A DNA stretch of 64,000 nucleotides, taken from assembly GCF_013204855.1 (NCBI RefSeq), contig NZ_JABMKZ010000018.1, forward strand, positions 1-64,000. Direction: 5' to 3'. Source of the stretch: Paenibacillus alba (lineage in GTDB: Bacteria; Bacillota; Bacilli; Paenibacillales; NBRC-103111). Positions 44,927 to 54,707 of this stretch are shown piece after piece (position 1 is the first letter of the stretch; the number at the start of each line of letters is the position of its first letter). Under the pieces are notes generated by a model. It was not told where the DNA came from and did not search any database. It worked only from the letters and a program-made list of their open reading frames with translations. Position numbers and translations under genes: made by a program.

Positions 44927-46279
44927 TTAGCGGATAGGCAGCTGAACAATCACAGTCGTACCTGTGCCGACCTGACTTTTCATGCCGATACTGCCATGAT
45001 GCAGCGTTACGATTTTCTTCGCGATGGCAAGCCCCAAACCATTGCCACCAATGCTGCGGTTGCGAGACGGGTCCGTTTTGTAAAATCGCTCGAAAACATA
45101 ATCAAGCTTCTCCGGTGCTACGCCAATCCCTGAATCACTAATCGCGAAGAAGATTTTATTCACTGTATGATTCAGTCTTATTTCGATCTGCCCGCCTATC
45201 GGTGTAAACTTGATGCTATTGCCAAGTAAATTCATCCAAACTTGATTAAGCTGGTCTTGATCTGCGGTAATTTTGACGCCGCTGGACATTTCCAATTCGA
45301 TGCGAATGCCCTTAGCCAACCACTGCGGCTCACAAGTAACGACCAGCTGCCTGATTTGCTCGTCGAGATTATACGTAACCGCCTCGAACGGATGATGCTC
45401 CGAATCTAGAGAAGCGAGCTTGAGCAAATTATCGCTAAGCCGAGATAGTCGCCCGCTCTCCACAATAATGATATCCAGGTAATAGTTGCGATCACTCTCC
45501 GCTACCAGACTGCTGTTCTTCATGGCCGTAGCAAAACCGGAGATTGACGTTAACGGGGTTTGAATTTCGTGGGAGACGTTCGATACGAAATCCTGCCTCA
45601 TCTTCTCGAGCTGTTTAAGCTCGCTCGCCATCTCGTTAAAACTTTGAGTCAAGGCGCCCATTTCATCCATGCGTTTGGTTTGGATCTCAACGTCGAAATC
45701 TCCCTTCGCTAGTCGTTTGGTCGCACGTGTCAAAGCCTGAAGGGGCTTCACCAAGTATCTGGCCGCAATCAAAATACAGAGGCTTCCAATAACCAAGGCA
45801 AGCAGCAAAACAAACAAAATCATCCGATTAAAGATATTTTCATTCTGTGGGGAAAACTGCATAAACATAGCATGCGGTTTGCCTTCCATTGAAAAAGGAA
45901 GACCGATATAGGTTTGGCTTGCTTTGCTCGGAGCACGATAATATTGTCCCCGCAGCACCTGCTGAACCGTTTCCGGCGTAATTTCAACACTTTGCGTATC
46001 TTTTAGGTTATAAAACGTTACGTTGTTGGCATCATCATAAATATGAATCGGATAAGAGGACACCTTGACCATGCGCTTTACAAACGCATCCCAGTCAACG
46101 GGCTTTGATTGATCATAAAGACGGATGATTTCCTCACCCACAGCAATCATATCCTCTTGTCCGGCATGATTGATTTCTGTCTTGAATACGGAGTAACCGA
46201 TAAAAAAAGAGCATAGCAAACTGAACATAATGACTGCAAGAAACGTATAAATGACGCGAACGTATAAGGTTTTTATCAT
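44927..46279 (-). CDS. Sensor histidine kinase (HAMP-HisKA-HATPase)
   Basis: Membrane sensor of 450 residues. Two spans (about 8-30 and 153-175) enclose an extracytoplasmic domain of about 120 residues. A HAMP domain (KPLQALTRATKRLAKGDFDVE), HisKA box with FVSNVSHEIQTPLTS, N-box QVWMNLLGNSIKFTP and G-boxes SDSGIGVAPE and GNGLGLAIAK follow. It overlaps the regulator gene by 4 bp (ATGA). The signal is unknown; the neighbours (serine hydrolase, DUF418) point to cell-envelope or beta-lactam-type stress. Confidence 0.93.
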   Translation of the reverse strand: MIKTLYVRVIYTFLAVIMFSLLCSFFIGYSVFKTEINHAGQEDMIAVGEEIIRLYDQSKPVDWDAFVKRMVKVSSYPIHIYDDANNVTFYNLKDTQSVEITPETVQQVLRGQYYRAPSKASQTYIGLPFSMEGKPHAMFMQFSPQNENIFNRMILFVLLLALVIGSLCILIAARYLVKPLQALTRATKRLAKGDFDVEIQTKRMDEMGALTQSFNEMASELKQLEKMRQDFVSNVSHEIQTPLTSISGFATAMKNSSLVAESDRNYYLDIIIVESGRLSRLSDNLLKLASLDSEHHPFEAVTYNLDEQIRQLVVTCEPQWLAKGIRIELEMSSGVKITADQDQLNQVWMNLLGNSIKFTPIGGQIEIRLNHTVNKIFFAISDSGIGVAPEKLDYVFERFYKTDPSRNRSIGGNGLGLAIAKKIVTLHHGSIGMKSQVGTGTTVIVQLPIR

Positions 46280-46950
46280 GTTATCACAAGCCGATACCCC
46301 AAACTGCGGGCCGTTTCAATTTGAAAATGATGGGAATCGTCGGCAAACCTTTCCCTAAGCCGACTAATGTGAACATCTACCGTTCGATCATCGCCTTCGT
46401 AATTCATCCCCCAGATATGCGTGATCAACTGTTCCCGGGTAAAGATTTGCCCAGGATGGTTAGCCAGCTTGAATAACAGCTCGAACTCCTTTAACGGCAG
46501 ATTCAGTATTTCCTCTCCTCGAATAACTTGGAAGTTGCGACGATTCAGCATAATGCCACCCAATTGTATCGTTTGTGAAGAGACGATCATATACCGTTTT
46601 AACAGCGCCTTCACTCTCATCACAAGCTCAAACGGGTCGAACGGTTTCGTTAAGTAATCGTCCGTGCCAAGCTGAAACCCCTTGACTTTTTGTCCGGATT
46701 CTCCCTTGACCGTGACCATTAAAAGCGGGATATTCGCATCAATGCCCCTGATTTCCCTGCATAGTTCCCAACCGTCTAATTCAGGCATCATAATGTCGAG
46801 GATAACTAAATCTACACGCGTCTCTCCCATGATCGCAAGCGCTTCAGCTCCGTCTCTTGCCTCCAGAATCTCGAACCCTTCATTCCGTAAAAATAAGGTG
46901 ATCAACTCGCGAATGTAGGCGTCATCGTCCGCGATAAGAATTTTAGCCAC
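46276..46950 (-). CDS. OmpR/PhoB-type response regulator
   Basis: A 224-residue regulator from the GTG at 46950, which follows GGAGAGGAG. The frame is open further upstream, but that part overlaps the serine hydrolase gene and has no family similarity. The receiver domain has D9-D10 and phospho-acceptor D52 in LVILDIMMPELDG. The C-terminal winged helix (about 128-222) contains REEILNLPLKEFELLFKLAN, QIFTREQLITHIWG and RTVDVHISRLRERF. It is co-transcribed with its kinase. Confidence 0.94.
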   Translation of the reverse strand: MAKILIADDDAYIRELITLFLRNEGFEILEARDGAEALAIMGETRVDLVILDIMMPELDGWELCREIRGIDANIPLLMVTVKGESGQKVKGFQLGTDDYLTKPFDPFELVMRVKALLKRYMIVSSQTIQLGGIMLNRRNFQVIRGEEILNLPLKEFELLFKLANHPGQIFTREQLITHIWGMNYEGDDRTVDVHISRLRERFADDSHHFQIETARSLGYRLVIT

Positions 46951-47008
46951 AAGAACCCGCTCCTCTCCAATCTCTGTCCTATTGCTCCTGAATTGGCGGC
47001 ATATGGGT

Positions 47009-48976
47009 TCAACCGAAATGCCAACCCAATAAATTCCAATGATAGAAGAACAAACACAAGACCACCGCCGATAGCGCAACGAGCGTATAATGCACACGTT
47101 TCAGCATCGTCCAATACTTGCTTTTCCACGCCATTACGCTTAAAGCTAGTATCGCAACTGTCAATCCAACAAGTATGATCGGCATGAACAAATAGAGATT
47201 TAACGATGGTGTAATACGACTTAAGCGATCCAGCATATCCATGTTTAATACCACGACGAATGTACCAGCTAAGGTCGCTAAAGCCCAAGCAGCGGTAACC
47301 GCCGACAGTCGAACTGCCCACTTCTGTGGTTTCGGCATCGCTTTGATATCACCCCTGCGGCAAGCAAACCCTATCAAAACAGTAATGAACAGCGCGATTG
47401 AGATGCCAATAAGGAGATACCAGAACTTATTCTGATCCATTAGCGGCGTGCGCTCAAGCGGCATCTGGGGAAGAAAATCAAACAGCATATGCGTACTTTT
47501 CCCAGATGCATCCGTGCGAAATGCGATCTGATGCGTGCCCCCGACTTCCTGAAATAAATCAGGCGCGATCAAAGCGAAAACTTGCTGTTCGGCTCCGCTT
47601 CCAAGGGATAATCGATTATCCGAAACGGCAACACTCATCTGCGACATAAAACTAAAAAACTTATCTATATCGGTAGAATTGCGGCGTGTAAACTGATAGG
47701 AACCAGCGTATTTCTGCAAGGAATTTTCAAGCTCCGCATTTGCAGGAGGCAGCTTGACTTCCGGCGCCGGGAAGTAGCGATCAAAGAAGGCTTTCGACAA
47801 CCCTTGCGATGCCGTTCCGCCATCCCCGCCGTTATAGGAAACGAAGATGCCAATTTGCTTATCGGGTACAAGATAAAGCTCCGAAATGAACAGTGGGTCT
47901 GCACCCCCATGAGAAATAACACGCTGTCCGTTCATGTTTAATTCATAGAAGCCAAGAGCCATTCCCGGCAGCCGCTTGTCAAACTGATAAGCCGTTGTAT
48001 GCATCAATTTGGCGAATTCCGGCTTGAGGATTTGCTTATTCCCATAACGTCCGTCCTGCAGATGGGCAATCATGAAATGCGCCATATCAAGTCCCGATAC
48101 GGCCGCTGACCCTGCTGGGCGAAAACCTCCCTCGAACGTCAGCGGCTTCGTAACGAATTGACCGTTATCACGTGCATATCCCTTCACCGCATATGGCTCC
48201 AAAGACGCCGGAATGGGTTCCTGAACCGTGGCAAATTTCATATCAAGCGGATCGAAAATATGTTTCTTTATGTAGTCGTTATATGGAGTACCACTAACCT
48301 CCTCAACGATCAGCCCTGCCAATGAGGCGCCGTAGTTGGAATAAGACGCAATCTCGCCCGGAGGCTTCACTCGTGCCATCATGTGCTTGGAAAGCGTTTC
48401 CGAAATCGACACTGGCAGCTTCTGAGGGTCCGTAGTAATTTGATAGCCTACGCCACCTTCTTCAAATCCAGCCGTATGGGTCAAGAGATGGCGCAATGTA
48501 ATCGGCTCTGCAAAGGTATCGGGTATTCGCAACGTTTTTAAATAAGTGTTAACGTCTGTATCCAGATCAAGCCTGCCTTGCTCGACCAGTTGCATGACTG
48601 CTGTCCACGTAAACAGCTTCGTTGTCGAAGCGATTCGGAAGAGGCTGGTCTCTGGATCAACTAGCTTCCCCTCTTCAATGTCCGAATGACCATACCCCTT
48701 AGCAAGCAGGGGCTTCCCATCCTTGACGATCGAGACGACGGCGCCTGGAATTTTGAAGCTGTCCATATGCCCCTTCATAATACCGTCAATGAAAGCCGTT
48801 AGCTGGGCGACATCATTCAAATCCGCCGCTCCGTCCGATTTAACGGATGTCCCGGCAGATGAGGGAGCCTCTGCCGCTGCAGGCAATCCACTGCCTCTTA
48901 TACTCGCCCCCACTATAGCGACCAGCATCGCCATCATCATCATTTTGCCAAATATTTTTCTCATAGTCGATGACAT
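47009..48976 (-). CDS. Serine hydrolase (class C beta-lactamase/penicillin-binding type) with membrane C-terminus
   Basis: A 655-residue exported protein. A signal peptide is present (about 1-36). The serine hydrolase domain (about 50-390) has the S117-x-x-K120 motif in RIASTTKLFTW, Tyr-Ser-Asn at 212-214, and an HGG motif in RVISHGGADPLF. An unassigned domain follows (about 410-510), then four membrane spans at the C-terminus. Class C-like proteins of this shape include D-Ala peptidases and esterases; resistance to beta-lactams cannot be claimed. GGAGG precedes the ATG. It starts the cluster hydrolase-regulator-kinase-DUF418. Confidence 0.88.
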   Translation of the reverse strand: MSSTMRKIFGKMMMMAMLVAIVGASIRGSGLPAAAEAPSSAGTSVKSDGAADLNDVAQLTAFIDGIMKGHMDSFKIPGAVVSIVKDGKPLLAKGYGHSDIEEGKLVDPETSLFRIASTTKLFTWTAVMQLVEQGRLDLDTDVNTYLKTLRIPDTFAEPITLRHLLTHTAGFEEGGVGYQITTDPQKLPVSISETLSKHMMARVKPPGEIASYSNYGASLAGLIVEEVSGTPYNDYIKKHIFDPLDMKFATVQEPIPASLEPYAVKGYARDNGQFVTKPLTFEGGFRPAGSAAVSGLDMAHFMIAHLQDGRYGNKQILKPEFAKLMHTTAYQFDKRLPGMALGFYELNMNGQRVISHGGADPLFISELYLVPDKQIGIFVSYNGGDGGTASQGLSKAFFDRYFPAPEVKLPPANAELENSLQKYAGSYQFTRRNSTDIDKFFSFMSQMSVAVSDNRLSLGSGAEQQVFALIAPDLFQEVGGTHQIAFRTDASGKSTHMLFDFLPQMPLERTPLMDQNKFWYLLIGISIALFITVLIGFACRRGDIKAMPKPQKWAVRLSAVTAAWALATLAGTFVVVLNMDMLDRLSRITPSLNLYLFMPIILVGLTVAILALSVMAWKSKYWTMLKRVHYTLVALSAVVLCLFFYHWNLLGWHFG

Positions 48977-49283
48977 GTTAAACCTCCAACATTCCCATTT
49001 TTTGATAGCTGCCTCTTAACTTTCTGAGGAAAGCTTATCAAAAAAGTATGAACGCAGAGTGAACCTATTGTTCTTAATAACGAACTATCGATGGCAGAAC
49101 TACACATACGCAACAATAGGGCTGGCTCAAAGCCATGGGTAGCGAAAGCGCCAACGTACCCGAGACGCGGGAAAGGGATGAGCAGGTCGTGCTTCGGCTC
49201 GCCAAACATGGCACTGAGCCCCCTCAACGCTTCAGAGGTTGCACAGTGTTTATAAGCGATGTCCGTGGCTCACCGATGTTGAA
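48977..49283. other. Upstream region of the serine hydrolase gene
   Basis: Presumed promoter region. I see no supported gene, terminator or motif here. Confidence 0.5.
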
Positions 49284-49470
49284 AAACCTGCGAAAATGCA
49301 GGCTTTTCCGCTCAAATCGTGCGAAAACTGCAGAAAACCTGCGATTATGCAGGCTTTTTAAGCTTTTCCCTCCAGGATTGGAAAAACGGTCTCGAAAGGA
49401 TGCATAATTGCAGGCATTTCCCTATTTTCCCCTTTTTCCAAACGAAAAGGATGTATTTTCGCAGGTATTA
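49284..49470. repeat. Four-unit repeat array, family B (copy 2)
   Basis: Units CCTGCGAAAATGCAGG, CCTGCGATTATGCAGG, TGCATAATTGCAGG and TGTATTTTCGCAGG. Their GCAGG ends are at 49302, 49353, 49414 and 49465, intervals 51, 61 and 51 bp. It is the same family as 35419-35737. It lies downstream of gcvH, beyond its terminator, and upstream of the serine hydrolase gene. Confidence 0.85.
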
Positions 49471-49611
49471 GGCGAGATATGTGGATGCCAAGAACAAACT
49501 ACCAGCTTGCGCTAGCTTGAGCCAAACTCATGCGACTTAAGTCAACCGCAATTGGGCAGGTTTCCCACTGATTCCAGCTGTCTTTTCGTCAAAAGCAGCC
49601 CATTTCAGAAT

Positions 49612-49657
49612 GAAAAAGGCTGCCCACAGTAGATTTATCTACTTGAGGGACAGCCCC
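49612..49657 (-). terminator. Terminator downstream of gcvH
   Basis: On the minus strand GGCTGTCC...GGGCAGCC, with an inner AGTAGA/TCTACT pairing, is followed by TTTTTC. It is about 135 bp past the gcvH stop; 49471-49611 shows nothing else. Confidence 0.8.
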
Positions 49658-49792
49658 AAATATTTCATTAGATTTGTTGCAAAGACACGCAAATTTCATT
49701 TGCTCATATCCTGATAATACGGCAATGCGCCTAATGAATCATAGGCCGGTCCTGTATTAACGTTCGGCCAGGATGGAAAAATCGATTACACG

Positions 49793-50182
49793 TTAGTCGT
49801 TGCCAATATACGAAGCATATTCATCTGCGGTGAGCAAGCCTTCCAACGCATCCGCACCCGATACTTCCACTTCGACCATCCAGCCTTCAGCGAAAGACGC
49901 ACTGTTCACCAATTCGGGCGAACCTTCGAGTGTACTATTCACAGCCGTTACTTTGCCTGAGACGGGTGAGAAAATATCAGAAACGGTCTTCACTGATTCT
50001 ACACTGCCGATGCTTTCATTTGCGGTAATCGTTGTTCCGACCTTAGGGAGCTCGACAAACACAATATCACCCAATTGATCTTGGGCAAAATCGGTAATGC
50101 CTACGCGTACAACGGTCTCCGACAGCTTCTCTACCCACTCATGCTCTTTGGTGTATAACAAATTGGCTTGTACTTCACTCAT
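49793..50182 (-). CDS. gcvH: Glycine cleavage system H protein
   Basis: Small lipoyl carrier of the glycine cleavage system, shuttling the aminomethyl group between P, T and L proteins. The 129-residue length is typical. The lipoylated Lys is K65 in SVESVKTVSD; EHEWV near the start and GWMVEVEV near the end are conserved. GAGGCG precedes the ATG. It is transcribed away from gcvT-gcvPA-gcvPB, so the + strand glycine riboswitch cannot control it in cis. Confidence 0.96.
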   Translation of the reverse strand: MSEVQANLLYTKEHEWVEKLSETVVRVGITDFAQDQLGDIVFVELPKVGTTITANESIGSVESVKTVSDIFSPVSGKVTAVNSTLEGSPELVNSASFAEGWMVEVEVSGADALEGLLTADEYASYIGND

Positions 50183-50317
50183 CGATTAACGCCTCACTTA
50201 CCAGCAAATTTTGCTTTTAGCTTAATCTAAGGGGAACCTCAAAGTCAAGGCGGGTCACATAAAATGTACCGAAATAGTCCCACCTGCCTACCGAAGTCAG
50301 ACTCAAAAAAGTAGCAG

Positions 50318-50348
50318 TTGACAATTCCCACCAACTTGGGCAAATAAT
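50318..50348 (+). promoter_or_regulatory. Candidate promoter of the gcvT operon
   Basis: TTGACA at 50318 with AATAAT at 50343 (19-bp spacer), about 30 bp before the glycine riboswitch. The spacer is long, so the -10 assignment is tentative. Confidence 0.45.
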
Positions 50349-50375
50349 AAAGTAACTAAATATTGGCGAATGATG

Positions 50376-50579
50376 GTATAGGGAGAGACCGCAGAGCAAG
50401 TTCGCGGCGCCGAAGGAGTAAGCCCAGCAGTGGTGAATCTCTCAGGCAAAAGGACCTGTATCGGACGCAACTCTGGAGAGCTTCGATGGCCGCACTCAGC
50501 GGAAAATCGGACACCCAAGGGGAAACTTGGCGGAACGCGGTAGCCCGCTCAAGGTAACTCTCAGGTATAAAGGACAGGG
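50376..50579 (+). ncRNA. Tandem glycine riboswitch
   Basis: Two gcvT-motif aptamers in a row. The first runs from GGGAGAGACC (50381) through AATCTCTCAGGCAAAAGGAC to CTGGAGAG. The second runs from there through CACCCAAGGGG to TAACTCTCAGGTATAAAGGAC. The order, the linker and the TCTCAGG...AAAGGACC blocks are those of the glycine ON-switch upstream of gcvT. A terminator hairpin follows at 50580. Confidence 0.95.
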
Positions 50580-50620
50580 CAAAAGGTATGTTTGTGTTGC
50601 ATACTTTTTGCTCTTTTTTG
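50580..50620 (+). terminator. Riboswitch expression-platform terminator
   Basis: GCAAAAGGTATG and CATACTTTTTGC form a stem followed by TCTTTTTT. It directly abuts the second aptamer, so glycine binding would prevent it forming. Confidence 0.9.
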
Positions 50621-50690
50621 CATGCCTATCAGGTTGTTTCGGGCAACATAAACAGTATACAAATTGTGGATCGAAGGTGAGGTTGGGAGC

Positions 50691-51782
50691 ATGCTAAAAC
50701 GAACACCGCTCTTCCCGATTTATGCAGAGCATGGAGCGAGAGTCATTGATTTCGGCGGTTGGGAGCTGCCCGTACAGTTCGCCGGCATTCAAAAAGAACA
50801 CGATGCCGTGAGACAGCAAGCAGGACTTTTTGACGTGTCCCACATGGGCGAAGTCAGGGTAAGCGGAGCGGATGCGCTCGACTTTATCCAGCGCATTACG
50901 ACGAACGATGCAGCGAAACTAGAAATCGGTCAATGCCAGTACAGCCTCATGTGCTATCCAAATGGCGGAGTTGTGGACGATCTGCTCGTATACAAGCTTA
51001 CCGATAACGACTACATGCTGGTCATCAATGCCTCCAATATCGACAAGGATATCGCTTGGATGCAGATGAACCTCGCAGGTCAAGTAAAGCTTGTCAATGT
51101 TTCGGAAGAAACAGCGCTGCTCGCTTTGCAAGGACCGCTTGCTGAACAGATTTTGGCTAACGTGACGGACGCCCCGATTCAAGCCTTGAAAACATTCCGC
51201 TTCCTGAACGAGGTAGATATCAAGGGAATTAACGCTCTTGTCTCGCGCACGGGCTATACGGGTGAAGATGGATTTGAACTTTATATTGCACAAAAAGATG
51301 CCGTAGAGCTGTGGAAGCTCCTCCTTGAGGCAGGTCGTGAGCATGGTCTTGTTCCTGCCGGATTAGGCGCTCGCGATACGCTTCGTTTCGAAGCACGACT
51401 CCCTCTTTATGGGCAAGAGCTTTCCCAGGATATTACGCCGCTTGAGGCTGGACTTTCATTTTTTGTGAAGCTGGATAAGGGCGAATTCATCGGTCGTGAC
51501 GTATTGGCTGGGCAAAAAGCACATGGACTCCCCCGCAAGCTGGTCGGTATCGAAATGCTCGAACGCGGTATTCCGCGCCCGCATTATCCGGTGTATGCAG
51601 AGGGCAAACAGATCGGGGAAGTCACTACCGGGACACAGTCTCCGACATACAAAACAAATGTGGGTCTAGCTTTAATCGATTCCGCTTACAGCGCGCTAGG
51701 TAGCGAAGTGAACGTTGAAATTAGAGGGGTGCAAGTGAAAGCGAAAGTCGTAGCCACCCCTTTTCATAAAAGAAAACCTTAA
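50691..51782 (+). CDS. gcvT: Aminomethyltransferase (glycine cleavage T protein)
   Basis: Transfers the methylene group from aminomethyl-lipoyl GcvH to tetrahydrofolate and releases ammonia. It is 363 residues from ATG 50691 (AGGTGAGG upstream; the TTG at 50664 is less likely). Family motifs are [14 protein letters not shown] near 46-60, the catalytic-region sequence [20 protein letters not shown], and [14 protein letters not shown]. The C-terminal barrel ends ...[15 protein letters not shown]. It is the first gene of the glycine-induced operon. Confidence 0.96.
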   Translation: MLKRTPLFPIYAEHGARVIDFGGWELPVQFAGIQKEHDAVRQQAGLFDVSHMGEVRVSGADALDFIQRITTNDAAKLEIGQCQYSLMCYPNGGVVDDLLVYKLTDNDYMLVINASNIDKDIAWMQMNLAGQVKLVNVSEETALLALQGPLAEQILANVTDAPIQALKTFRFLNEVDIKGINALVSRTGYTGEDGFELYIAQKDAVELWKLLLEAGREHGLVPAGLGARDTLRFEARLPLYGQELSQDITPLEAGLSFFVKLDKGEFIGRDVLAGQKAHGLPRKLVGIEMLERGIPRPHYPVYAEGKQIGEVTTGTQSPTYKTNVGLALIDSAYSALGSEVNVEIRGVQVKAKVVATPFHKRKP

Positions 51783-51815
51783 CCTATTTGTCCCTTGAGA
51801 GGAGTCCTTCCCGTC

Positions 51816-53174
51816 ATGAAACACCGCTACTTGCCTATTACCGAGCAGGATCAAAAAGAAATGTTGGACACGATCGGCATATCCTCGATGGAGGAAATGT
51901 TTCAAGATATTCCGCAGAAGGTACGTTTTCAAGGGGAACTACAGGTCTCCCAAGCGCTCGATGAGCAAGGCTTGCTGCGCTATATGCGCGGTCTGGCGGG
52001 TCGCAACGCCGACTTCGACCGCTATGCCAGTTTCCTGGGCGCTGGCATTTACGATCATCACCTTCCGGTGGTGATCAATCACGTCATCTCACGCTCGGAG
52101 TTTTACACGGCGTATACGCCTTACCAACCGGAAATCAGCCAGGGCGAGCTGCAGGCGATTTTTGAGTTTCAGTCGTACATCTGCGAGCTGACCGGCATGG
52201 CCGTCGCGAACGCCTCGATGTACGATGGCGCCACGGCGCTCGCTGAAGCCGGCGCCCTCGCCAGCGGTGCGACGAAGCGCAGCCGTCTGCTCGTCTCCCG
52301 CGCGGTGCATCCGGAGGCGCGCGCGATTCTAAGCACGACCGCCCGCGGGCTCAACTTGGAAGTGGTCGAGATCGGTCTCACGCCAGCCGGCGTGACCGAC
52401 TTCGAAGACCTCGCTTCCAAGCTTGAGGGCGACACCGCGGCCGCGGTCATCCTCCAATCGCCGAATTTCTTCGGCTGCTTGGAGGATATCGCGGCGGTGG
52501 AGCCCCTCGCGCACGGCGCGGGCGCACTGCTCGTCGTGAGCGCGAATCCGCTCACGCTTGGGCTGCTCGAAGCGCCAGGCAAGCTCGGCGCTGACATCGT
52601 CGTCGGCGACTGCCAGCCGCTCGGCATCCCAGCTTCGCTGGGCGGGCCGACATGTGGCTACTTCGCCGTCGCCGAAAGCTGGATGCGCCGCATGCCGGGG
52701 CGCATCGTGGGCCAAACCGTCGACCGCGCCGGCAAGCGCGGCTTCGTGCTTACGCTGCAAGCGCGGGAGCAGCACATTCGCCGTGAGAAAGCCACGTCGA
52801 ATATTTGCTCCAACCAAGCGCTTCTCGCGCTTTGCGCATCCGTGTACTTGTCCACGATGGGCAAGCAAGGCATCCAGGACGTTGGCAAGCTCAACGTCCA
52901 CAAAGCCCACTACGCGGCGAAGCGCCTAACCGCGTCACAGAAACTCTCGCTGCCATTCACAGGCAGCTACTTCAATGAGTTCGCCGTCAAACTGCCGGAC
53001 GGCACCAATGTCCAGGAGCTCAGCAGCAAGCTCTTGCAGCATAACATCATCGGCGGCTACGATCTCGGCCGCGACTACCCCGAACTAGCTGGGCACATGC
53101 TGATTGCCGTCACCGAGCAAAGAACGCGCGAAGAGATCGATGCCTTCGCCGCCGTACTGGAGGAACTCGTATGA
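51816..53174 (+). CDS. gcvPA: Glycine dehydrogenase (decarboxylating) subunit 1
   Basis: N-terminal half of the split P protein, 452 residues; with GcvPB it decarboxylates glycine and loads GcvH. The start [20 protein letters not shown] is typical; ATG 51816 has GAGAGGAG upstream. Conserved parts are [32 protein letters not shown] and YVSTMGKQG-like YLSTMGKQG. The middle part (about 52150-52950) is much richer in G+C than both ends and than neighbouring genes. It overlaps gcvPB by 4 bp. Confidence 0.95.
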   Translation: MKHRYLPITEQDQKEMLDTIGISSMEEMFQDIPQKVRFQGELQVSQALDEQGLLRYMRGLAGRNADFDRYASFLGAGIYDHHLPVVINHVISRSEFYTAYTPYQPEISQGELQAIFEFQSYICELTGMAVANASMYDGATALAEAGALASGATKRSRLLVSRAVHPEARAILSTTARGLNLEVVEIGLTPAGVTDFEDLASKLEGDTAAAVILQSPNFFGCLEDIAAVEPLAHGAGALLVVSANPLTLGLLEAPGKLGADIVVGDCQPLGIPASLGGPTCGYFAVAESWMRRMPGRIVGQTVDRAGKRGFVLTLQAREQHIRREKATSNICSNQALLALCASVYLSTMGKQGIQDVGKLNVHKAHYAAKRLTASQKLSLPFTGSYFNEFAVKLPDGTNVQELSSKLLQHNIIGGYDLGRDYPELAGHMLIAVTEQRTREEIDAFAAVLEELV

Positions 53175-54652
53175 GTGAAAATAACGTAAACGTGAAAGCC
53201 GACGGCAAAGCGCTCATTTTTGAAATGAGCCACCCTGGTCGTGTCGCCTATGCTTTGCCCGAGTCAGATGTCCCTGAGATCGACCTTGCCGAGGCTCTGC
53301 CTGCGAAATTCGTCCGCAAACAAGCGCCGGACCTTCCTGAAGTATACGAAGTAGATGTGATCCGTCATTATACCGCTCTTTCCCGTCGCAACTTCGGTGT
53401 CGATAACGGATTCTATCCCCTTGGCTCCTGTACGATGAAGTACAATCCCAAAATTAATGAAGACGTCGCCCGCTTCCCAGGCTTCGCCAAAATACATCCG
53501 TACCAGCCGGAAGAATCGCTGCAAGGCGCATTGGAGCTGCTTTACAATCTCCAAAATGACCTTGAAGCGCTCACCGGCATGGACCGCGTAACCTTGCAGC
53601 CTGCGGCAGGCGCTCATGGCGAATGGACCGGCCTCATGATGATTCGCTCTTACCACGAAAGCCGCGGCGAGAAACGAACCAAGGTCATCTGCCCTGACTC
53701 CGCCCATGGCACGAATCCAGCCAGCGCCACGGTTGCCGGGTTCGAAACCATCACCATCAAGTCGAATGAGCGAGGCCTCGTCAACCTTGACGAATTACGC
53801 CGCGCTGTTGGTTCTGATACCGCAGCGCTCATGCTCACGAATCCCAATACACTTGGCTTGTTCGAAGAACAAATCGTCGAAATCGCCGAGATCGTGCACG
53901 CTGCAGGGGGACTGCTCTACTACGACGGTGCTAATGCCAACGCGATTATGGGCATCACGCGTCCCGGCGATATGGGCTTCGACGTCGTGCATCTCAACCT
54001 GCACAAAACAATGAGCACGCCGCACGGCGGCGGGGGCCCTGGAGCAGGTCCTGTCGGTGTCAAAGAGAAGCTGATTCCGTTCCTGCCAACACCGCTCATT
54101 GCCAAACGGGAAGACGGCAGCTTTTATTTTGACTACAACTACCCGCAAACGATTGGACGCGTCAAAGGCTACTACGGCAACTTCGGCATCCTCGTGCGCG
54201 CCTATACGTACATCCGCACGCTTGGTCCGGAAGGCTTGCGCAAAGTATCCGAATACGCTGTTCTCAACGCGAACTATATGTTGGCTCGGCTAACGCCATA
54301 TTTCGATGTGCCGCATCCTCGCTTCTGCAAGCACGAATTCGTGCTGTCCGGCAACAGACAGAAGAAGCTTGGCGTACGTACGCTCGATATCGCGAAACGG
54401 CTGCTCGACTTCGGGTATCACCCTCCGACCATCTACTTCCCGCTTAGCGTGGAAGAGTGCATCATGATCGAGCCGACCGAAACTGAAAGCAAACAAACCT
54501 TGGACGAATTCATCGATACGATGATTGCCATCTCCAAGGAAGCGGAAGAAAATCCGGAGCTTGTCAAAAATGCGCCTTACACGACCATCGTCAGCCGCAT
54601 GGACGAAGCGCTCGCCGCTCGCAAGCCCGTTCTGAACTGCACCTGCGGATGA
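53171..54652 (+). CDS. gcvPB: Glycine dehydrogenase (decarboxylating) subunit 2
   Basis: PLP-binding half of the split P protein, 493 residues. The PLP Lys is K279 in [20 protein letters not shown]. Other marks are [34 protein letters not shown] and [18 protein letters not shown] overlap with gcvPA couples their translation. The C-terminus ends in a Cys pair (NCTCG). It is last in the operon, with a strong terminator directly after. Confidence 0.96.
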   Translation: MSENNVNVKADGKALIFEMSHPGRVAYALPESDVPEIDLAEALPAKFVRKQAPDLPEVYEVDVIRHYTALSRRNFGVDNGFYPLGSCTMKYNPKINEDVARFPGFAKIHPYQPEESLQGALELLYNLQNDLEALTGMDRVTLQPAAGAHGEWTGLMMIRSYHESRGEKRTKVICPDSAHGTNPASATVAGFETITIKSNERGLVNLDELRRAVGSDTAALMLTNPNTLGLFEEQIVEIAEIVHAAGGLLYYDGANANAIMGITRPGDMGFDVVHLNLHKTMSTPHGGGGPGAGPVGVKEKLIPFLPTPLIAKREDGSFYFDYNYPQTIGRVKGYYGNFGILVRAYTYIRTLGPEGLRKVSEYAVLNANYMLARLTPYFDVPHPRFCKHEFVLSGNRQKKLGVRTLDIAKRLLDFGYHPPTIYFPLSVEECIMIEPTETESKQTLDEFIDTMIAISKEAEENPELVKNAPYTTIVSRMDEALAARKPVLNCTCG

Positions 54653-54656
54653 CAAA

Positions 54657-54700
54657 GAACCTTCAAATCCACTTCTTCCGTGGACTTGAAGGTTTTTTGC
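54657..54700 (+). terminator. Terminator after gcvPB
   Basis: AACCTTCAAATCCAC...GTGGACTTGAAGGTT followed by TTTTG; a long, nearly perfect stem between convergent genes. It may work for both directions. Confidence 0.9.
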
Positions 54701-54707
54701 TTGCGCC

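Noticed and set aside
46951..47097. N-terminal extension of the OmpR-type regulator
   Set aside because: It overlaps the serine hydrolase gene, has no ribosome binding site and no similarity. The GTG at 46950 gives the standard receiver start.
52329..52910. Minus-strand frames inside gcvPA
   Set aside because: They arise from high GC content, which lowers stop codon frequency. The plus-strand frame is clearly GcvPA.
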